64,000 nt of DNA from the NCBI RefSeq assembly GCF_963576615.1, contig NC_088711.1, forward strand, positions 16,415,869 through 16,479,868, written 5' to 3'. The DNA is from Watersipora subatra. Its lineage: Eukaryota; Bryozoa; Gymnolaemata; Cheilostomatida; Watersiporidae. Position numbers and translations under genes: made by a program. Numbering within the stretch: the stretch's first letter is position 1; the number at the start of each line of letters is the position of its first letter. Under the pieces are notes generated by a model. The model saw only the letters and a program-made list of their open reading frames with translations, was not told the DNA's origin and did not search any database. This document shows, one piece after another, positions 39,901 through 51,867 of this stretch.

Positions 39901-40611
39901 TTTGAAAGTTCTTTTTTTCAAAATACCGACAAACTAATTGACACACTTCTAACAAAAGGCAGCTATAGAAGGGTTGAAAAATAAATCATCATGGAGTTCA
40001 AATAGAGGTTTTATAGTAAGCTAATAGTGCGAAAGTTTTGGGCTTCGAAAGAGCGTAGCAACAAGTATCACTCAAAACTAGATTTATCGCTGTACCACAA
40101 AAGCACCAGGTTTGAACGACATTAAAATAAACCTCTACTCCATTGGCTTTTAAATTTGGAAAGATTATTACTTGGAGTTGTGCGCTCTCACAACCAATGA
40201 GAACAATGGATAGAGCAATACTTGTGATGTATACTGTATACTGTAATGCTATATTGTGAGGTACTATGCACACATACTTGGATGTTCAACATAGCTAAGC
40301 AAGGTCTAGTGAACTTTACCAGAGCCTGTTTGATAATCAGAGGACTCAGTATATGGTATGTAACTGCTATATACATTACCTATGCAGTAGTCGTAGCTAC
40401 ACAAGAAGTTGTCTGGGCTGGAACATGCCTCCTTACAGCTGTAGACTGTGCCACCATTGTTGTTGTGTCTTTTGTCACAGTTTATGGGAAAATCTCTGGA
40501 TGTTTGTAACTCCTCGCAGTCATTCTCTGACCAGGTACATTTCTCAGGAATAGTTTGACTGTTTGCACTCACCAATATGGCCGCAAGTATTAACAGCTCT
40601 CTGATTACCAT
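30970..40611 (-). CDS. Gene C: type I membrane receptor with death-fold-like tail (last exon not found)
   Basis: Exons: 40380-40611 (ATG 40611; signal peptide, Cys-rich domain), 37611-37892 (stalk; membrane helix about residues 142-164), 36817-36909, 32262-32416, 31541-31609, 31200-31272 and 30970-31053. Phases agree at every join (1,1,1,0,0,1), giving about 329 residues. The ectodomain has cysteines spaced like a single TNFR repeat of BCMA/TACI type. Tail exon 4 encodes a helical module ending DADPEYWAKVEK; exon 7 encodes FADFKLCDIYHMIQSHW, which could be a late death-domain helix. A possible extra phase 1-1 exon lies at 36211-36276. The terminal exon was not identified; a conserved AATAAA on the minus strand at 29716-29721 may end the gene. 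A noncoding first exon ends at 40977. The 5' half is paralogous to gene D and the 3' half to gene 1. Confidence 0.7.
32569..33013. other. ~440-bp presence/absence segment
   Basis: Present in the gene C copy and absent at 3315 in the gene 1 copy. Flanked by GATG on both sides. No terminal repeats, so insertion and deletion are both possible. Confidence 0.6.
32936..32990. repeat. 20-bp triplet repeat
   Basis: Three copies of aaggagccagctgtaacagg in a roughly 440-bp segment present in gene C but absent from the gene 1 paralogue. Confidence 0.85.
33708..34490. repeat. 41-bp minisatellite, about 19 copies, in a gene C intron
   Basis: Same unit as 4012-4425, about twice as many copies. It lies in the intron between gene C exons 3 and 4. 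Confidence 0.95.
35568..36000. mobile_element. Foldback element, second full copy
   Basis: Same architecture as 21395-21815. Single arms also occur at about 13730-13880, 26925-27060, 30525-30665 and 47735-47880. Confidence 0.7.
36211..36276 (-). CDS. Candidate extra exon of gene C
   Basis: A 66-nt phase 1-1 open segment lies between exons 3 and 4 of gene C, after a strong acceptor (ttgctatttag). It reads ALRHSKTVSVLFEECKG onwards and would keep the frame if included. The donor (GTATCG) is weak, so it may be optional, or chance. Confidence 0.3.
38191..39170. repeat. 20-bp minisatellite, about 48 copies, in gene C intron 1
   Basis: Unit is close to cacaccgtgtctctaatgtg. The gene D intron has only about one copy (near 50908-50930), so this expansion is specific to gene C. 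Confidence 0.95.
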
Positions 40612-40627
40612 TCTGATTTCTCACCTA

Positions 40628-40976
40628 CTGAAAATAAAACCACCGATTACCAGATTCTTCTTTAACCACTGCATATGCTGCTAGCAATAGGTTTTAACTT
40701 AATGCAAAAACCACAAGTAAAATTTCTGTACTTTAGGGTAGAGAACATTGAAAATTATTTTGCTCTAATTCCCTTCTCTAATCATTTGATCAGCTGGTAT
40801 ATATGTCAAATTTTGGTATGTTTATGAAAGAGGAAACACTTGGATTGAACCAAGCGTATAATGACTGAACATAAACACTAACGAAATAAGACAAAGTATA
40901 CATAATACAAGTGAGTAACAACTCCTTCACACAAGGTCATGACAGCAAATGGGTGACAGATAACAGACACTCTTAC
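40628..40976 (-). other. 5' UTR intron of gene C
   Basis: Same donor and acceptor as in gene D: donor GTAAGAG just below 40977, acceptor ending just above 40627. The ATG is at 40611. Conservation between the two paralogues supports a real noncoding first exon. Confidence 0.6.
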
Positions 40977-41512
40977 CTGCTTAGTAGCTCTCCCCACTGT
41001 TTGTCTTGCAACACAGAGTGATATGGTAGAAATGCAATGATCTACAAGCCAGCATGGTCTGTAAATATACGCGTGTATATGGAATGGGTCACATAAGCCT
41101 ATAATAGGTTAACTCTTCACCTTTGTTGACCAATCAAATGAAACTATTTACTCAAGTCATGATATGCTCTAAGCTCGTACATGTAGTTTAGTTCACAAAC
41201 TCTAGTTGACTTATCAGGCAAGGATATACACCCCCCTCCCTGTAGTAAATGATATATGATCTAGAATGAGCTGAATAACGTTGTTATATAAATTACCTGT
41301 AGTGGTTTGCCAGTTAGCTGTAAAATATTCCAGCCTTTTTAATTGACTTTGTTTGTTGACTGATCTGTCACCCTGCTGTTGCTCTATTCATGCATTTGAA
41401 CACAGAGTGCCATTAAACCTGTTCCCAGACAAATGTGGTAATTGTATAGCACCTTCAAACTCCTACTGCTTATGTGTTGTCACTGCCAAGGCAGGGTGTT
41501 TATCATATAGCT

Positions 41513-43721
41513 TTACCTAGATGTTTAGCAACTGCCTTCTTTTTGGTTCATTCTAACAAATCTCCTCAGACTGCGAAGCTGTGTATCTTATTAATGTTAT
41601 TTAGCAGTATCATAGCTTAACAACTTTGCATTACTACCAACTCTCTCGTAGAAAAAGTGAAAGAGGTATGTTACTTGCTGACTATTATATTTTATATAGC
41701 TTGCTTGTATTTCTAACTTGATTTCTGTTAAAGTACAGTATTTTAAATTCTGAATAGCAGTGTTATGCCTTTACTGCTTAAAATTCTACTGTTTACAATT
41801 TAAATAATTTGAAAAAATTGTTTTTAAAGTTTTAAAATTTACTGCTAAAATTTCCTACACATTATTTGTATAAAATTCTGTTTTGTCAGTATTTTAAATT
41901 CTGAATAGCAAAGTGTTGTCTCTACTGTTTTTATTATAATTTTTTGCTGCTATCAGCACTTCATATTGGTGATTGTGCGACATTGTGAAGGATTTTGCAT
42001 GCCTTCCATTTTTGTGGGTGTTACCCTAAAGAATTGATTATTGTTAGACTGTGATGAACAATTTAAAATTAATAGTTACAACTAACATGTTGACTTTTAT
42101 TTGCCTACCAACTGGGTGATTTGGTGATATAGCTATGATGAATAGCTAGTTCCTATTATACAGAAATATGATTTCCATATTACGCTCTTTTTATAGAATT
42201 AATTACCTATAGATGTAACTGGCATAGAGATGACCCACTCTAGGTAATCTTACAAGAAGGTTAAGACGACTAACCTCTCTTATCTATTTGCATGTACTAT
42301 TTAACCAAATAATTTCACTACTAGATTTGCAGTGCCAGAGACAATCTGACAACAACAAAGCAACCACAGAACACAATACGCTAGTAATGAACTAGACTAG
42401 GCTAATATAGCATAACTACAAAGTCAGCAATGAATCATGTTGTGCTCCGCAGCCTATCATGGGTAATAGTAAGAATGTCAGCTAAAACTCACTACACATT
42501 TTACTTGTATAGAATTATGTTTTGTCAATTGTTAATCATTCATTTATATGCGAGTCTAGCCTTGTACTAGTTCTATGTAGTATTACAGTGTTTATGAGGA
42601 CGATGCCTACAGGAATAAATAAACTTATATATAAAATCATTAAAAGCCCCTGTATGAGACTTTTACTATCAATCTGGGAGAGCAGTTACATTGTGCTTTG
42701 CACCAATCTTAGTTGAAGATATTACCGATGTTACAAAGCCATGCCGACAATAGAAACACTAAACCAAGCATAGATGTAACCAAGCATAGAGCATCGTTGC
42801 TTTGTTAAAACACTCTGAGAAAAGTTTTAGTCTGCTTGGTTCCACTAACAGGAACGTGCTACGCTAACAACTCTATCAGCGGATTATCATTGGCCCTTTT
42901 GAGGGCTACCCATTTCAAAGCAGCTGTGTGTCATTTCATGACCCCACTGACCTTTTATTATTGCTAATTGGCTGAAAATAACAACACTATCCTAATTTCT
43001 GATCACACACGACGTTCCTATCCAAACAGAGGAACTATACATTTCAATACTAAACAGTACAATAATGAAGACTCGATAGCTATTCATATGTCTGTTTGCA
43101 TGTTCTTCTGTTCCTTTTTGAATGATTTCTATCCGTAATGGTGAGTTCTATCTTGCAGGCTCTCTCTTAGCATCTTCATATGAGAATGGTTGAACGGTTG
43201 TTTGAGGTGAATCGTCACCTATCTATTAACTGGTAAAACACTGTCTCAAGGTAAGTGTAGGTAGGGCATTTCAAAGGCGTGGATATCTACAAAATAGAAT
43301 TGTTAAGATACTACCTAACATGAGAATAAACACAAGATCAAAGTATGGAATACAAGAACTTCTTTGGTAGAGATACAGAAACATTCCATACTTTGATAAG
43401 TAAAGTGGCTACACAAACTGGTGTCATAGGTCAAGGACGTTGGATAAGCAACTTGTTGATTGGTTAGTGGCTATGAAAGACGTGGAAGCAAGTCTGTTCT
43501 TCTAAATACTCCAAGAGTTTTTTATTTTTAGCAGCTAATATCATGTACTGGTTGTATGTTGGTCAATGGTCCATTAGTAATGGTAAGTTACCATTACTAA
43601 TTACTATCAAAAAGTTGAACTGTGTGCTCATTGCTCACAGAATTAACTAATTCAGACACAAACATGCTGTCAACAAATGGCAGCATCCTAGATCTAGAGT
43701 CAATACATATTTTGGTCTGTA
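41513..43721. other. Intergenic between genes D and C, nothing recognised
   Basis: Unique AT-rich sequence after the end of the gene C/D duplicated block. No exon, RNA gene or transposon end was found. Confidence 0.5.
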
Positions 43722-43905
43722 CCACTCTTTGTGTACGTTCTTGTGTGTACCCGTACTACTTGTGTACACTCTTGTGTGTACCCGTACTACTTGTGTACAC
43801 TCTTGTGTGTACCCGTACTACTTGTGTACGCTCTTGTGTGTACCCGTACTACTTGTGTACACTCTTGTGTGTACCCGTACTACTTGTGTACGCTCTTTGT
43901 GTATT
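43722..43905. repeat. 31-bp minisatellite, about 6 copies
   Basis: Unit starts actcttgtgtgtacccgtac. The unit length is not a multiple of 3, so all three plus frames stay open and give false ORFs. Confidence 0.9.
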
Positions 43906-44169
43906 CACCCTACTATATTGTATGAACAAAGACGTTAATGCTGCTAGTAGTAGATTAAATATATTACCGAACTATATTGTAATTATATTTGCAATATATA
44001 CAAAACGTTGTCAAGGTTACGAGATGAGACAGCGCCATTCTGATAGTTTTACATGTCCTTACATACCTGTGTGATGAGTAGACCATTGCACCATTACTAG
44101 TATGTCAAAGAGCTTAATATCTGTAAAGTCCACAGCATCGATTCTAATAACTACAACAAAGACAAATTT

Positions 44170-44395
44170 CAACAAAAACCTTAATAATTAATTAATTTAA
44201 GAATTAGTTACTAAATTAATCAATAAATTAATTAAATGATTAATCATTATTTAATTGATTAATTTATTTATTTACTGTATTTCATAAATTGATGTAATAA
44301 TTAATTTACTTAATTCAATAATTAATTTAATTTGTTAATAAATTAACTAATATTTTAATAGCGAAATAATTAATTAATTCTTAATAAAAAATGTG
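44170..44395. repeat. AT-rich aattaatt tract
   Basis: Simple TTAATTAA-type sequence just downstream of gene D; no coding signal. Confidence 0.75.
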
Positions 44396-44705
44396 CTGAG
44401 CGAGTGCTTTTCTGTTCTAGATGCTTCCATTTTACTATTTTTTGTATCACCAACTGATTAAATGAGAAGATCTATAAATAACTTTTGAGTAGTGGTCATT
44501 GAAAACCAGCTCATACGCTCATATCTCAAGGATATCTCAAGGAAAAGACTTATTAGAAATTCAGCACGTGTCTCGAGTTTTTCGCATGTTGGGGCACTCA
44601 TTTGTAGAGGTGTGACCATATACATTTTCATCTCAAATCTGATGAAAAAGAAAACAGAGTACAGAAAAAATGACAGCTGTCAACATGTATCGACTTGACT
44701 TTAGT

Positions 44706-44711
44706 TTTAAT
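44706..44711 (-). terminator. Poly(A) signal variant of gene D
   Basis: ATTAAA on the minus strand, about 28 nt beyond the gene D stop codon. It is the common variant of AATAAA and would give a short 3' UTR. Confidence 0.4.
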
Positions 44712-44738
44712 AAATGGTACCATCTACGCTCGCAGTCC

Positions 44739-47700
44739 CTATGACAGTGCTTGACAGGTACCTGCATGCTGGTTATCAATGATTCCAGTTTCCTCTGGCT
44801 CTCCAGCCAGTAACTGTGTTTTTTCTTCTACAGTTGCCATCTCTTTGGAGTTATCCTTAGCAGCTTCCTACCAAATAGCACAAGCATAGCCTTACTTCCA
44901 GCTTGCTGTTTCATCTGATGGATACATTTTTATAGATGAAACAACTGAAGAGATTAATGCTAGAGAATAATGTAACTGCAAGGAAGATAGTCTAATCACA
45001 TCTATTTATTTTAAAGTGACAGCACAAAGGAAATCTATAGGCACTGTATGTAGTGGGAAAGTGCACTTGAATGAGATATCAATGTGACTTTTTAGTTTTT
45101 CAATGTTTGCAAAGTTCTATTCATTATAAGACTAGTGTAGCAAGTTATTTCTTGCAAGCTAGAGTGTGGTCCAGCGAATTGAGTTTATTTACAACTCAGG
45201 CAATGTTATCTGCGAGTTCCACAAATGCCACAGTATAGATTACAATCAAAGTGGCCTCCATGTTCACCTGCTTACTTTATTCCATGGCTGACATATCCTA
45301 ACATGATTAAGTAGCGCAATACAATGGTGAACAGTCGCTGGTCCGATTTTGCACTGTTAGAACGGCTAGGTTCATGTAAAGTAAATGCGTCAGTGACTAT
45401 ATTGTTAAGTTTCGAATGGCATGAAAGCGATTGAATCATCACAAAAACAAACACGGATTGCCGGTCATGTATACGGCTGATTATAACAAGCACGTTGCTA
45501 AACAGTGGAATAACTTTCGTGTGCACAGCCATACACTAGACACAACAGCTGATTTTTTTATTCCTCAAATGGATAAATCCATTTCACACAACTTGAGCTT
45601 TGAGATGCTCTCAAGGAAGTGAGCCATAGTCATTCATGCAGAGGAGTACAGAATGTAAAACTAGTACAGCTTCATTCTCCTAAATATCCTGTAAAAACAT
45701 ACCCGAGGAGTCTGCTGTGAAGCAGATGGGATGTTCGCTGGCTCTTCAATAGACAGCTGCCTGTGCATACTCGGTCTGCTGTCTACTGACCGTTTTAACT
45801 CCATCCAATGCTAGAATACAGATATTCAGCTCAGTGACTGTGTCAGAATGATAAGAGGTGCAGAGCATCTAGTTTTATAGTGTAAAGAGTTTGCTCTCCT
45901 TTTGGGTTGAAGTTAGATACAAATAATTCATTGGAGCAATAATAATTCAATTCATTATTAATTGTGACTGCTAAAGTAGTTTGATTTAATTGATAAATTA
46001 ATTAATAAATGAAATATATTATTGAATTAAACTCTTTTATCGGTTGTATTCAATCAATGGAATATTTGCTGCAGGCATAACCTTGAGCACTAGAGGACTG
46101 GGAGATCAAAGCTTAAAGGTTGACTTGCAAGTTGCAACAAAATTCATATTACAGTTGTTTGGTATTAAAAGATTCACCGTGTTTTACTCTGCTGTGTTGT
46201 AGGTACAAAATATGTGGAAAGGTGATTACAAGCTCTTAAAAGCTAAAAAACGAACAGTTAATCACAACCATCACGAAACGCCATAGTTTGGAAACTTAGA
46301 GAAACACTTGGAGGAACACTACAAGGAACACTTTGAGGGTACATGCAAATGTCATTTATTAGCTGCCATGCTTCTGTAAAGCCATTTTCTGAAAGACCAT
46401 TTTTTGTAAAGCCATTTTCCTACTACTCGATCTCCTCCTTTCTGTGAGTGTGACCGGAAGCTATTACAAACCACTCCAAGTTTATAACAATACATGTACT
46501 AATTACTGATGTAGGTGTACTATAAGCGTATAATCACCTTGTAAACAGTAAGCCAATATGCAGGTTCAGCCTTCAATTTTCCATCCATGACCTTCAAAAA
46601 CTCATCAAGAGTTTGTTTATAATCTCTTTTGGATCCGTCTCGGCTGATCTTTCCTATTAGCCTAGCTATATCATTCTGTTTGTCAGCAGAGTGAGCTGAC
46701 TGTTGTGCCATCGCTGCCAAGTATATGTTATGTAATAATAATGTTTTTGACTTCTAGTGTGGCGATTATTTGTTTAGTAGCTAATTGTAAGGCAGATGAT
46801 TTGAAAATCACCACTATTTAAAAACATACCACTAATCATATAAACAATATAATTGTGTCATGGCAATTTATCTCACACCTAATGATTTTGCAAGCTATAC
46901 AGGAGCTAAATCATCCTGCCTCATTTCGAGGCCTTCCGTACTTATGGGCGTTCATGAAATAAACGTTTCGAGCGCATAGCAGTTTCTTTTCAAGTTGAAA
47001 TAGGCAAAAAGCATTAACAAAAAATTACAACTTTTTTACATAATAATATCACGAAATATCGTGAATCGTCTCTTTGCAATATCAAATCGTTTAATGATTT
47101 TTAAAAATTTAAAGCTGTAATTGCAGCTGTTGTTTTTAAAATCTAGATATTTTAGACTTGTATAAGGACTTCCTATTTTTAGCTGCTTCTAATGAATAAC
47201 CACTCAATGCAAGTTATCAATTAGCCCTTGTACATGTAGTATGGTGTAGTAAATAAATGATCTGAGGCTAGCATGGTATTGTTAAAGATAAACAGTACAG
47301 CCAATACATGCGAGAATAATGCTTCGTAGATTACGTGACATAATAGCTCAAGATAACATGCTGTTACTCTCATGGAAAACCATTACTCAATTGGGACTAC
47401 CACGGCTCTATGACTAGTAGGAATATCACGGCTCTGACTAGTGGGAATACCACTTTTCAAGTATTTGGGAATGTTACGTGACGTGATGTAATGCTCAAGA
47501 TAACCATACTGTGTGGTGAGTAGGCTAAGCAAACACAACTTCCGACTCTCATTTGATGTCAATTGTTTGCTCCTGATTTCGTTGGCTGCTTGTGTCATGA
47601 GTACAATAGGCTTATGCCTGATTAGTCTCGCTGACTTGTGAATGATTCTATGTACTATATGAATTGCTGCCAACTGTTTCGGCATCATACTCAGCTGCCT

Positions 47701-50700
47701 AACACAATTATAGTTTGGTTAATAAGGAACTTGCTCAGAAACCTAGTGGATTTTATCATAAAGTATTGGTATTTTTCTGTGATTAGCGGTTTGTTTTGAA
47801 TGGTTGAGGTGATCTGACTGCCAGGATGTTTCAAGATTAAAATCGACAAAACTTGATCGTGGTTATTAGGCAAAGCTATGACTAGGCTGTCTCACTTTAG
47901 GTTCTTGAACAACAAGTATCATCGTTATGTTATTATTGTAATAGAAACTTTGGCATTACTGTTAGTCATTACCTGTTATTAAAACAAGGAAAGCTTACCA
48001 AAAGAGTCTCCAGTCTCCATACCCCGTTCTGCTGCCTCGTTGTCACTGCCTTGATTTCTTTCTATATCACTATTCTCTGCTGAGGCAGCTTGGTCTAAAT
48101 AATGTAGAAAACAGATATAAAGATTAGTTAGATATTTTATGGACTTACATGTACTTACATATACAGATTTAGACATGTAGACAACAAACTGGAGTTGGAA
48201 CTATCGTTCTTTGACTAAATTAAGCTACTAGCATAAGTTCCTCAAATTTAGTGGGTAATTATTTTCATTACCAGTGCATTGCTGAGCATTCACCTAGTAT
48301 ATATACTTGTATATCAGTCGACATACAAGTATGTACATGTAAATACTTGTATGTTGACTGATATACACTGCTGATTTATATTACACGTGCAAGTATGCAA
48401 ATTATTCTTATTGTCTATTACCGCAGTCTAACTTGTTCTGCATGAAAAGGAGAACTGCAGTCAATCTGCTTTGATTGATTATTGCAACCAAATGATCCCT
48501 TACGAATTGAGCTAGTTCACGCTGCAAATCATTTAATTTTTTAAAATTTTTTAAAAATTTCTGAAACTTTTCACTCCATAAAAGGTTTGCCAAACTCTGT
48601 CCAACTTTTGGTAAATGTACATTCAGCATAACTCTTGAATGATTGTTGAATGCTTGGGTATAAATCTTTAGAATTTTGAAAAAGATACATCGGCTTGCAA
48701 ATAATTTTTAAAGAAGTGATGCTTTTGTGTTCTGACCTCGTCTACTATATCACAAAATAAACAAATATGTACATGTTGTAAAAATATAATAGTTACCATT
48801 ATATTTACTTGGAGACCAGAGACAGCGTAGGCATCTGCTTATTCCTACAAAACATGAGTACAACATGGAGCTATCTTCAAACTAGCTAATCCAAAATATA
48901 GTTTATCATATCTCCTTGTTACACTATGATCAGTGGTTCTCCTTTCGCTAGCGCTCTTTTATCACTGTGAAAATACTAATATTATACAGGGTTAATTTGA
49001 GTTGTTAACTCAACTATATCTTTAAAATAAACAGTGTTTGAAAAAAAAGCTTACAATTTTCCATAATCCAACACACGGGTCTACTGCATGCATATACAGC
49101 AAGATAAAGAAATACTAAAGCCTAGGGTAACTCACACAGAGAGAAATCTCTAAATCTTTAACGAAACCTATAACAAAACCTTGTAACAAAATTATTTCGG
49201 CCAAAATAGTAGATCTGTTCAAACCAAAAGTAATTATGTTCAGGCTCGCTCAGAATATAACTTGCTTTATTATTGGCTGGGTGAGCGAGTTGAACAAATG
49301 TTGATATGGTGTGACCACCCAAGCAAAACTAGTGTTTCTCCTCAGTAATGTTAGAGATTCACCCTTGTGTAAACCAGGCATATGGAATAAAAAAACAGTT
49401 CCAACAGTTCAATCAATGACTACTTTTTCATGTGCTGTCTTTTAAGAACTGCAAATCCTATGACCATCTCATTCAGGTTTTTATGTATATGTAAGTACAT
49501 GCCAACAATATAACTGTATGTGTGAAACCAGTACTTTTACATAATATGTAAAAGCACTGGTTTCCTGAACTTCTCTAAAATTGTGAAAAGTGTTCAATTG
49601 GAATCCAACCACCTCGTGCGTATGCAATCACGCACTCTATCCTAAAGCATCCTTAATAATATTATTATTAAGGATGCTTTAGGATAGAGTGCGTGATTGT
49701 GTACACACGAGGTGGTTGGATTCCAATTGTACACTTTTCACAATTTTAGAGAAGTTCAGGTTTTACCTTGTTTGAGGTCCACTGACAGTAAATTACTGTA
49801 TCCATAGTAATATGACATTAAAAACACTGGTCAAAAATATTTAAAAATATTTATAAATATTTTAATGTTTTAGACCAATAACTGAACTCTTGATTTACAA
49901 CAAACTCCATAAGTGCTTGCGATAAATGTTCTGTTGGATTCATTCGTAGGTATTCAATGGAGTAATTACCATGTTATTCATAAATCACTGAAAGCAGCAT
50001 GGAGAAAGCAACTCTAACTTTATGGATATGTATAGAACTAAACGAATGCTTGTTGTATATAGACCCAATCGCACAATAAATATTCTTTGATATCTTTTCA
50101 CGATAGCATCTCTAGGGTATATGTGAAGATCTAAAAGTACCACAAAAAAGACAAACTGCTTTTATATTATTCATTTTATATATAAATACATCCCAAGCAA
50201 AACATTAGTTTAATATAGGAACTTACGTCTACTGAATTTGTCCTTGTCGAATCCGATCATAAGGAAGATTGCGATCAAGCAAAATAAACTGAGCAGAACG
50301 ATTAGCACAATTTCCAAAGTAAACTTTTTGATTGAAAGACTTTCAGTCGGCCCTGAAGATTTTGAGGTTATTTCTTGAGGAGAGGGTGTTTCGATTGTGT
50401 TTGGTCGCTCAGTTGTTATACTGGAACGTAAAGCTGTAAAGATTTTGATTGATAGACTTTCAGTCGGCCCTGAAGATTTTGAGGTTATTTCTTGAGGAGA
50501 GGGTGTTTCGATTGTGTTGGGTCGCTCAGTTGTTATACTGGAATGTAAAGCTGAAGGAAATGATGGAGGAGGCGTAGAAGTGAGCATTGGAGTGGAAGAT
50601 TTAGATGTTAAACACCAGCTACGATAGCCTACAAAACATACAGACACGATGAAAGTACAGATACACCAACTTGAATGCATTCTACTCTATAAACATGACA

Positions 50701-51499
50701 TTTAAATGGTCTCGAAACAAGTCTGGAAACACAGTTTAAGTAGCTGGTAGAAATTATAAATAAGACATATAAATAGCACATATTATGTGAATGAAGTTAA
50801 TTTAAATGGTATAAAGTATAAATTAGAGTAAGTTACAATACTTGTCTTTATTTTAAATTAGAGTAAGCTTCATCACTCGTTTTTATTTCTCACTCTATCA
50901 TGAAATGTGTACATTGTGTCTCTAATGTAAAGTAACAATAAAAAACCTCAATATTTCAATGTGACACCAAGCCCACTACCACTGCACCACTCAATAACCT
51001 TTCTGGATGTAAGAATAACTGTGCACATACCTATTACATATGTTGATATTTCACAACACACAGTACTACCAGCACTAGTACATATAATCAATATTACTAT
51101 ATCATCTACACGTATGTAATATTCTCTTCTGTAATGCTATACTGTGATGCACTATACTCACATACTCTGATGTTCAACATAGCTAAGCAAGGTCTTGGGA
51201 ACTCTACCAGATCCTGTTTGATAATCAGAGGACTCAATATATGGTATGTAACTGCTATATACATTACCTATGCAGTAGTCGTAGCTACAAAAGAAGTTGT
51301 CTGGGATGGAACAAGCCTCCTTACAACTGTAGACCGTGCCACCATTGTTGTCGTGTCTCTTGTCACAGTTGATTGGAAAATCTTTAGATGTTTGTAACTC
51401 CTCGCAGTCATTCTCTGACCAGGTACAATTCTCAGGAATAGTTTGACTGTTTACACTCACCAATATGGCGGCGAGTATTAATAGCTCCCTGATTAACAT
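44739..51499 (-). CDS. Gene D: complete 466-aa type I membrane receptor with CARD-like tail
   Basis: Eight coding exons join with consistent phases and one open frame: 51268-51499, 50227-50628, 48797-48844, 48422-48631, 47999-48094, 46538-46713, 45703-45810, 44739-44867. Total 1401 nt. Residues 1-19 are a signal peptide. Residues 25-77 are a Cys-rich domain (NCTWSENDC, then CKEACS and CSYDYC), similar to BCMA/TACI-type TNFR repeats. Residues 79-180 are a Ser/Thr/Pro stalk holding a 39-residue duplication absent from gene C. The membrane helix is residues 182-204. Tail: exon 4 (228-297) has LQRELAQFVRDHLVAIINQ, like the first CARD helices; exon 6 (330-388) has SKRDYKQTLDEFLKVM and AEPAYWLTVYK, like later CARD helices, with an acidic linker exon between. 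The acceptor of exon 4 has a poor pyrimidine tract. A 5' noncoding exon ends at 51868. TNFR and CARD assignments are inferred. Confidence 0.78.
47735..47880. mobile_element. Foldback element, single arm in gene D
   Basis: Carries ggttgaggtgatctgactgc and tttcaagattaaaatcgac, the arm consensus, in the intron between gene D exons 5 and 6. Confidence 0.6.
48309..48366. repeat. Hairpin, 24-bp arms
   Basis: gtatatcagtcgacatacaa and its inverted copy at 48343-48366 differ at one position; 10-nt spacer. It lies in the intron between gene D exons 4 and 5. Confidence 0.9.
49524..49760. repeat. Two consecutive large palindromes in gene D intron
   Basis: 49524-49563 is a hairpin of about 20-bp arms (GAAACCAGT, CTTTTACATA and complement). 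49564-49760 has arms of about 95 bp centred at 49662. Gene C has each arm once (37010-37128). Confidence 0.9.
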
Positions 51500-51515
51500 T
51501 CTGATTTCTCACCTA

Positions 51516-51867
51516 CTGAAAATAAAACCATCGATTATCAGATTCTTCTTTAAACGCTGCATATGCTGCAAGCAACAGGTTTTAACTCAATGAAAAAGCA
51601 CAAATAAGTAAAATTTCTGTACTTTAAGGTAGAAAACATTGAAAATTATTTTGCTCTAACTCCTTTCTCTAATCATTTGATCAGCGGATATATTTGTCAA
51701 ATTTTGGTATGTTTATAAAAGATTATACACTTAGATTGGACCAAGTGTATAATGACTGAACATAAACACCAACGAAATAAGACAAAGTACACATAATACA
51801 ATTGAATAACAACTCCTTCACACAAGGTCGTGACAACAAATGGGTGACAGATAACAGACACTCTTAC
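51516..51867 (-). other. 5' UTR intron of gene D
   Basis: A donor (cag then GTAAGAG) at 51867 and an acceptor (ttttattttcag) ending at 51516 remove an intron upstream of the ATG at 51499. Gene C keeps the same arrangement, so the first exon is noncoding in both. Confidence 0.6.

Larger units (their letters stand above)
36935..41512. repeat. Segmental duplication, gene C 5' half
   Basis: Collinear with 49455-54790 once the hAT element there is removed. It covers both first coding exons, the 5' UTR intron and upstream DNA. Confidence 0.9.

Noticed and set aside
40246-40553. Plus-strand ORFs over gene C exon 1 (also 51134-51397 in gene D)
   Set aside because: Antisense shadows of the signal-peptide/Cys-rich exon.
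43622-44074. 150-aa plus-strand ORF
   Set aside because: Built from a 31-bp minisatellite that is open in all three frames; no splice or family evidence.
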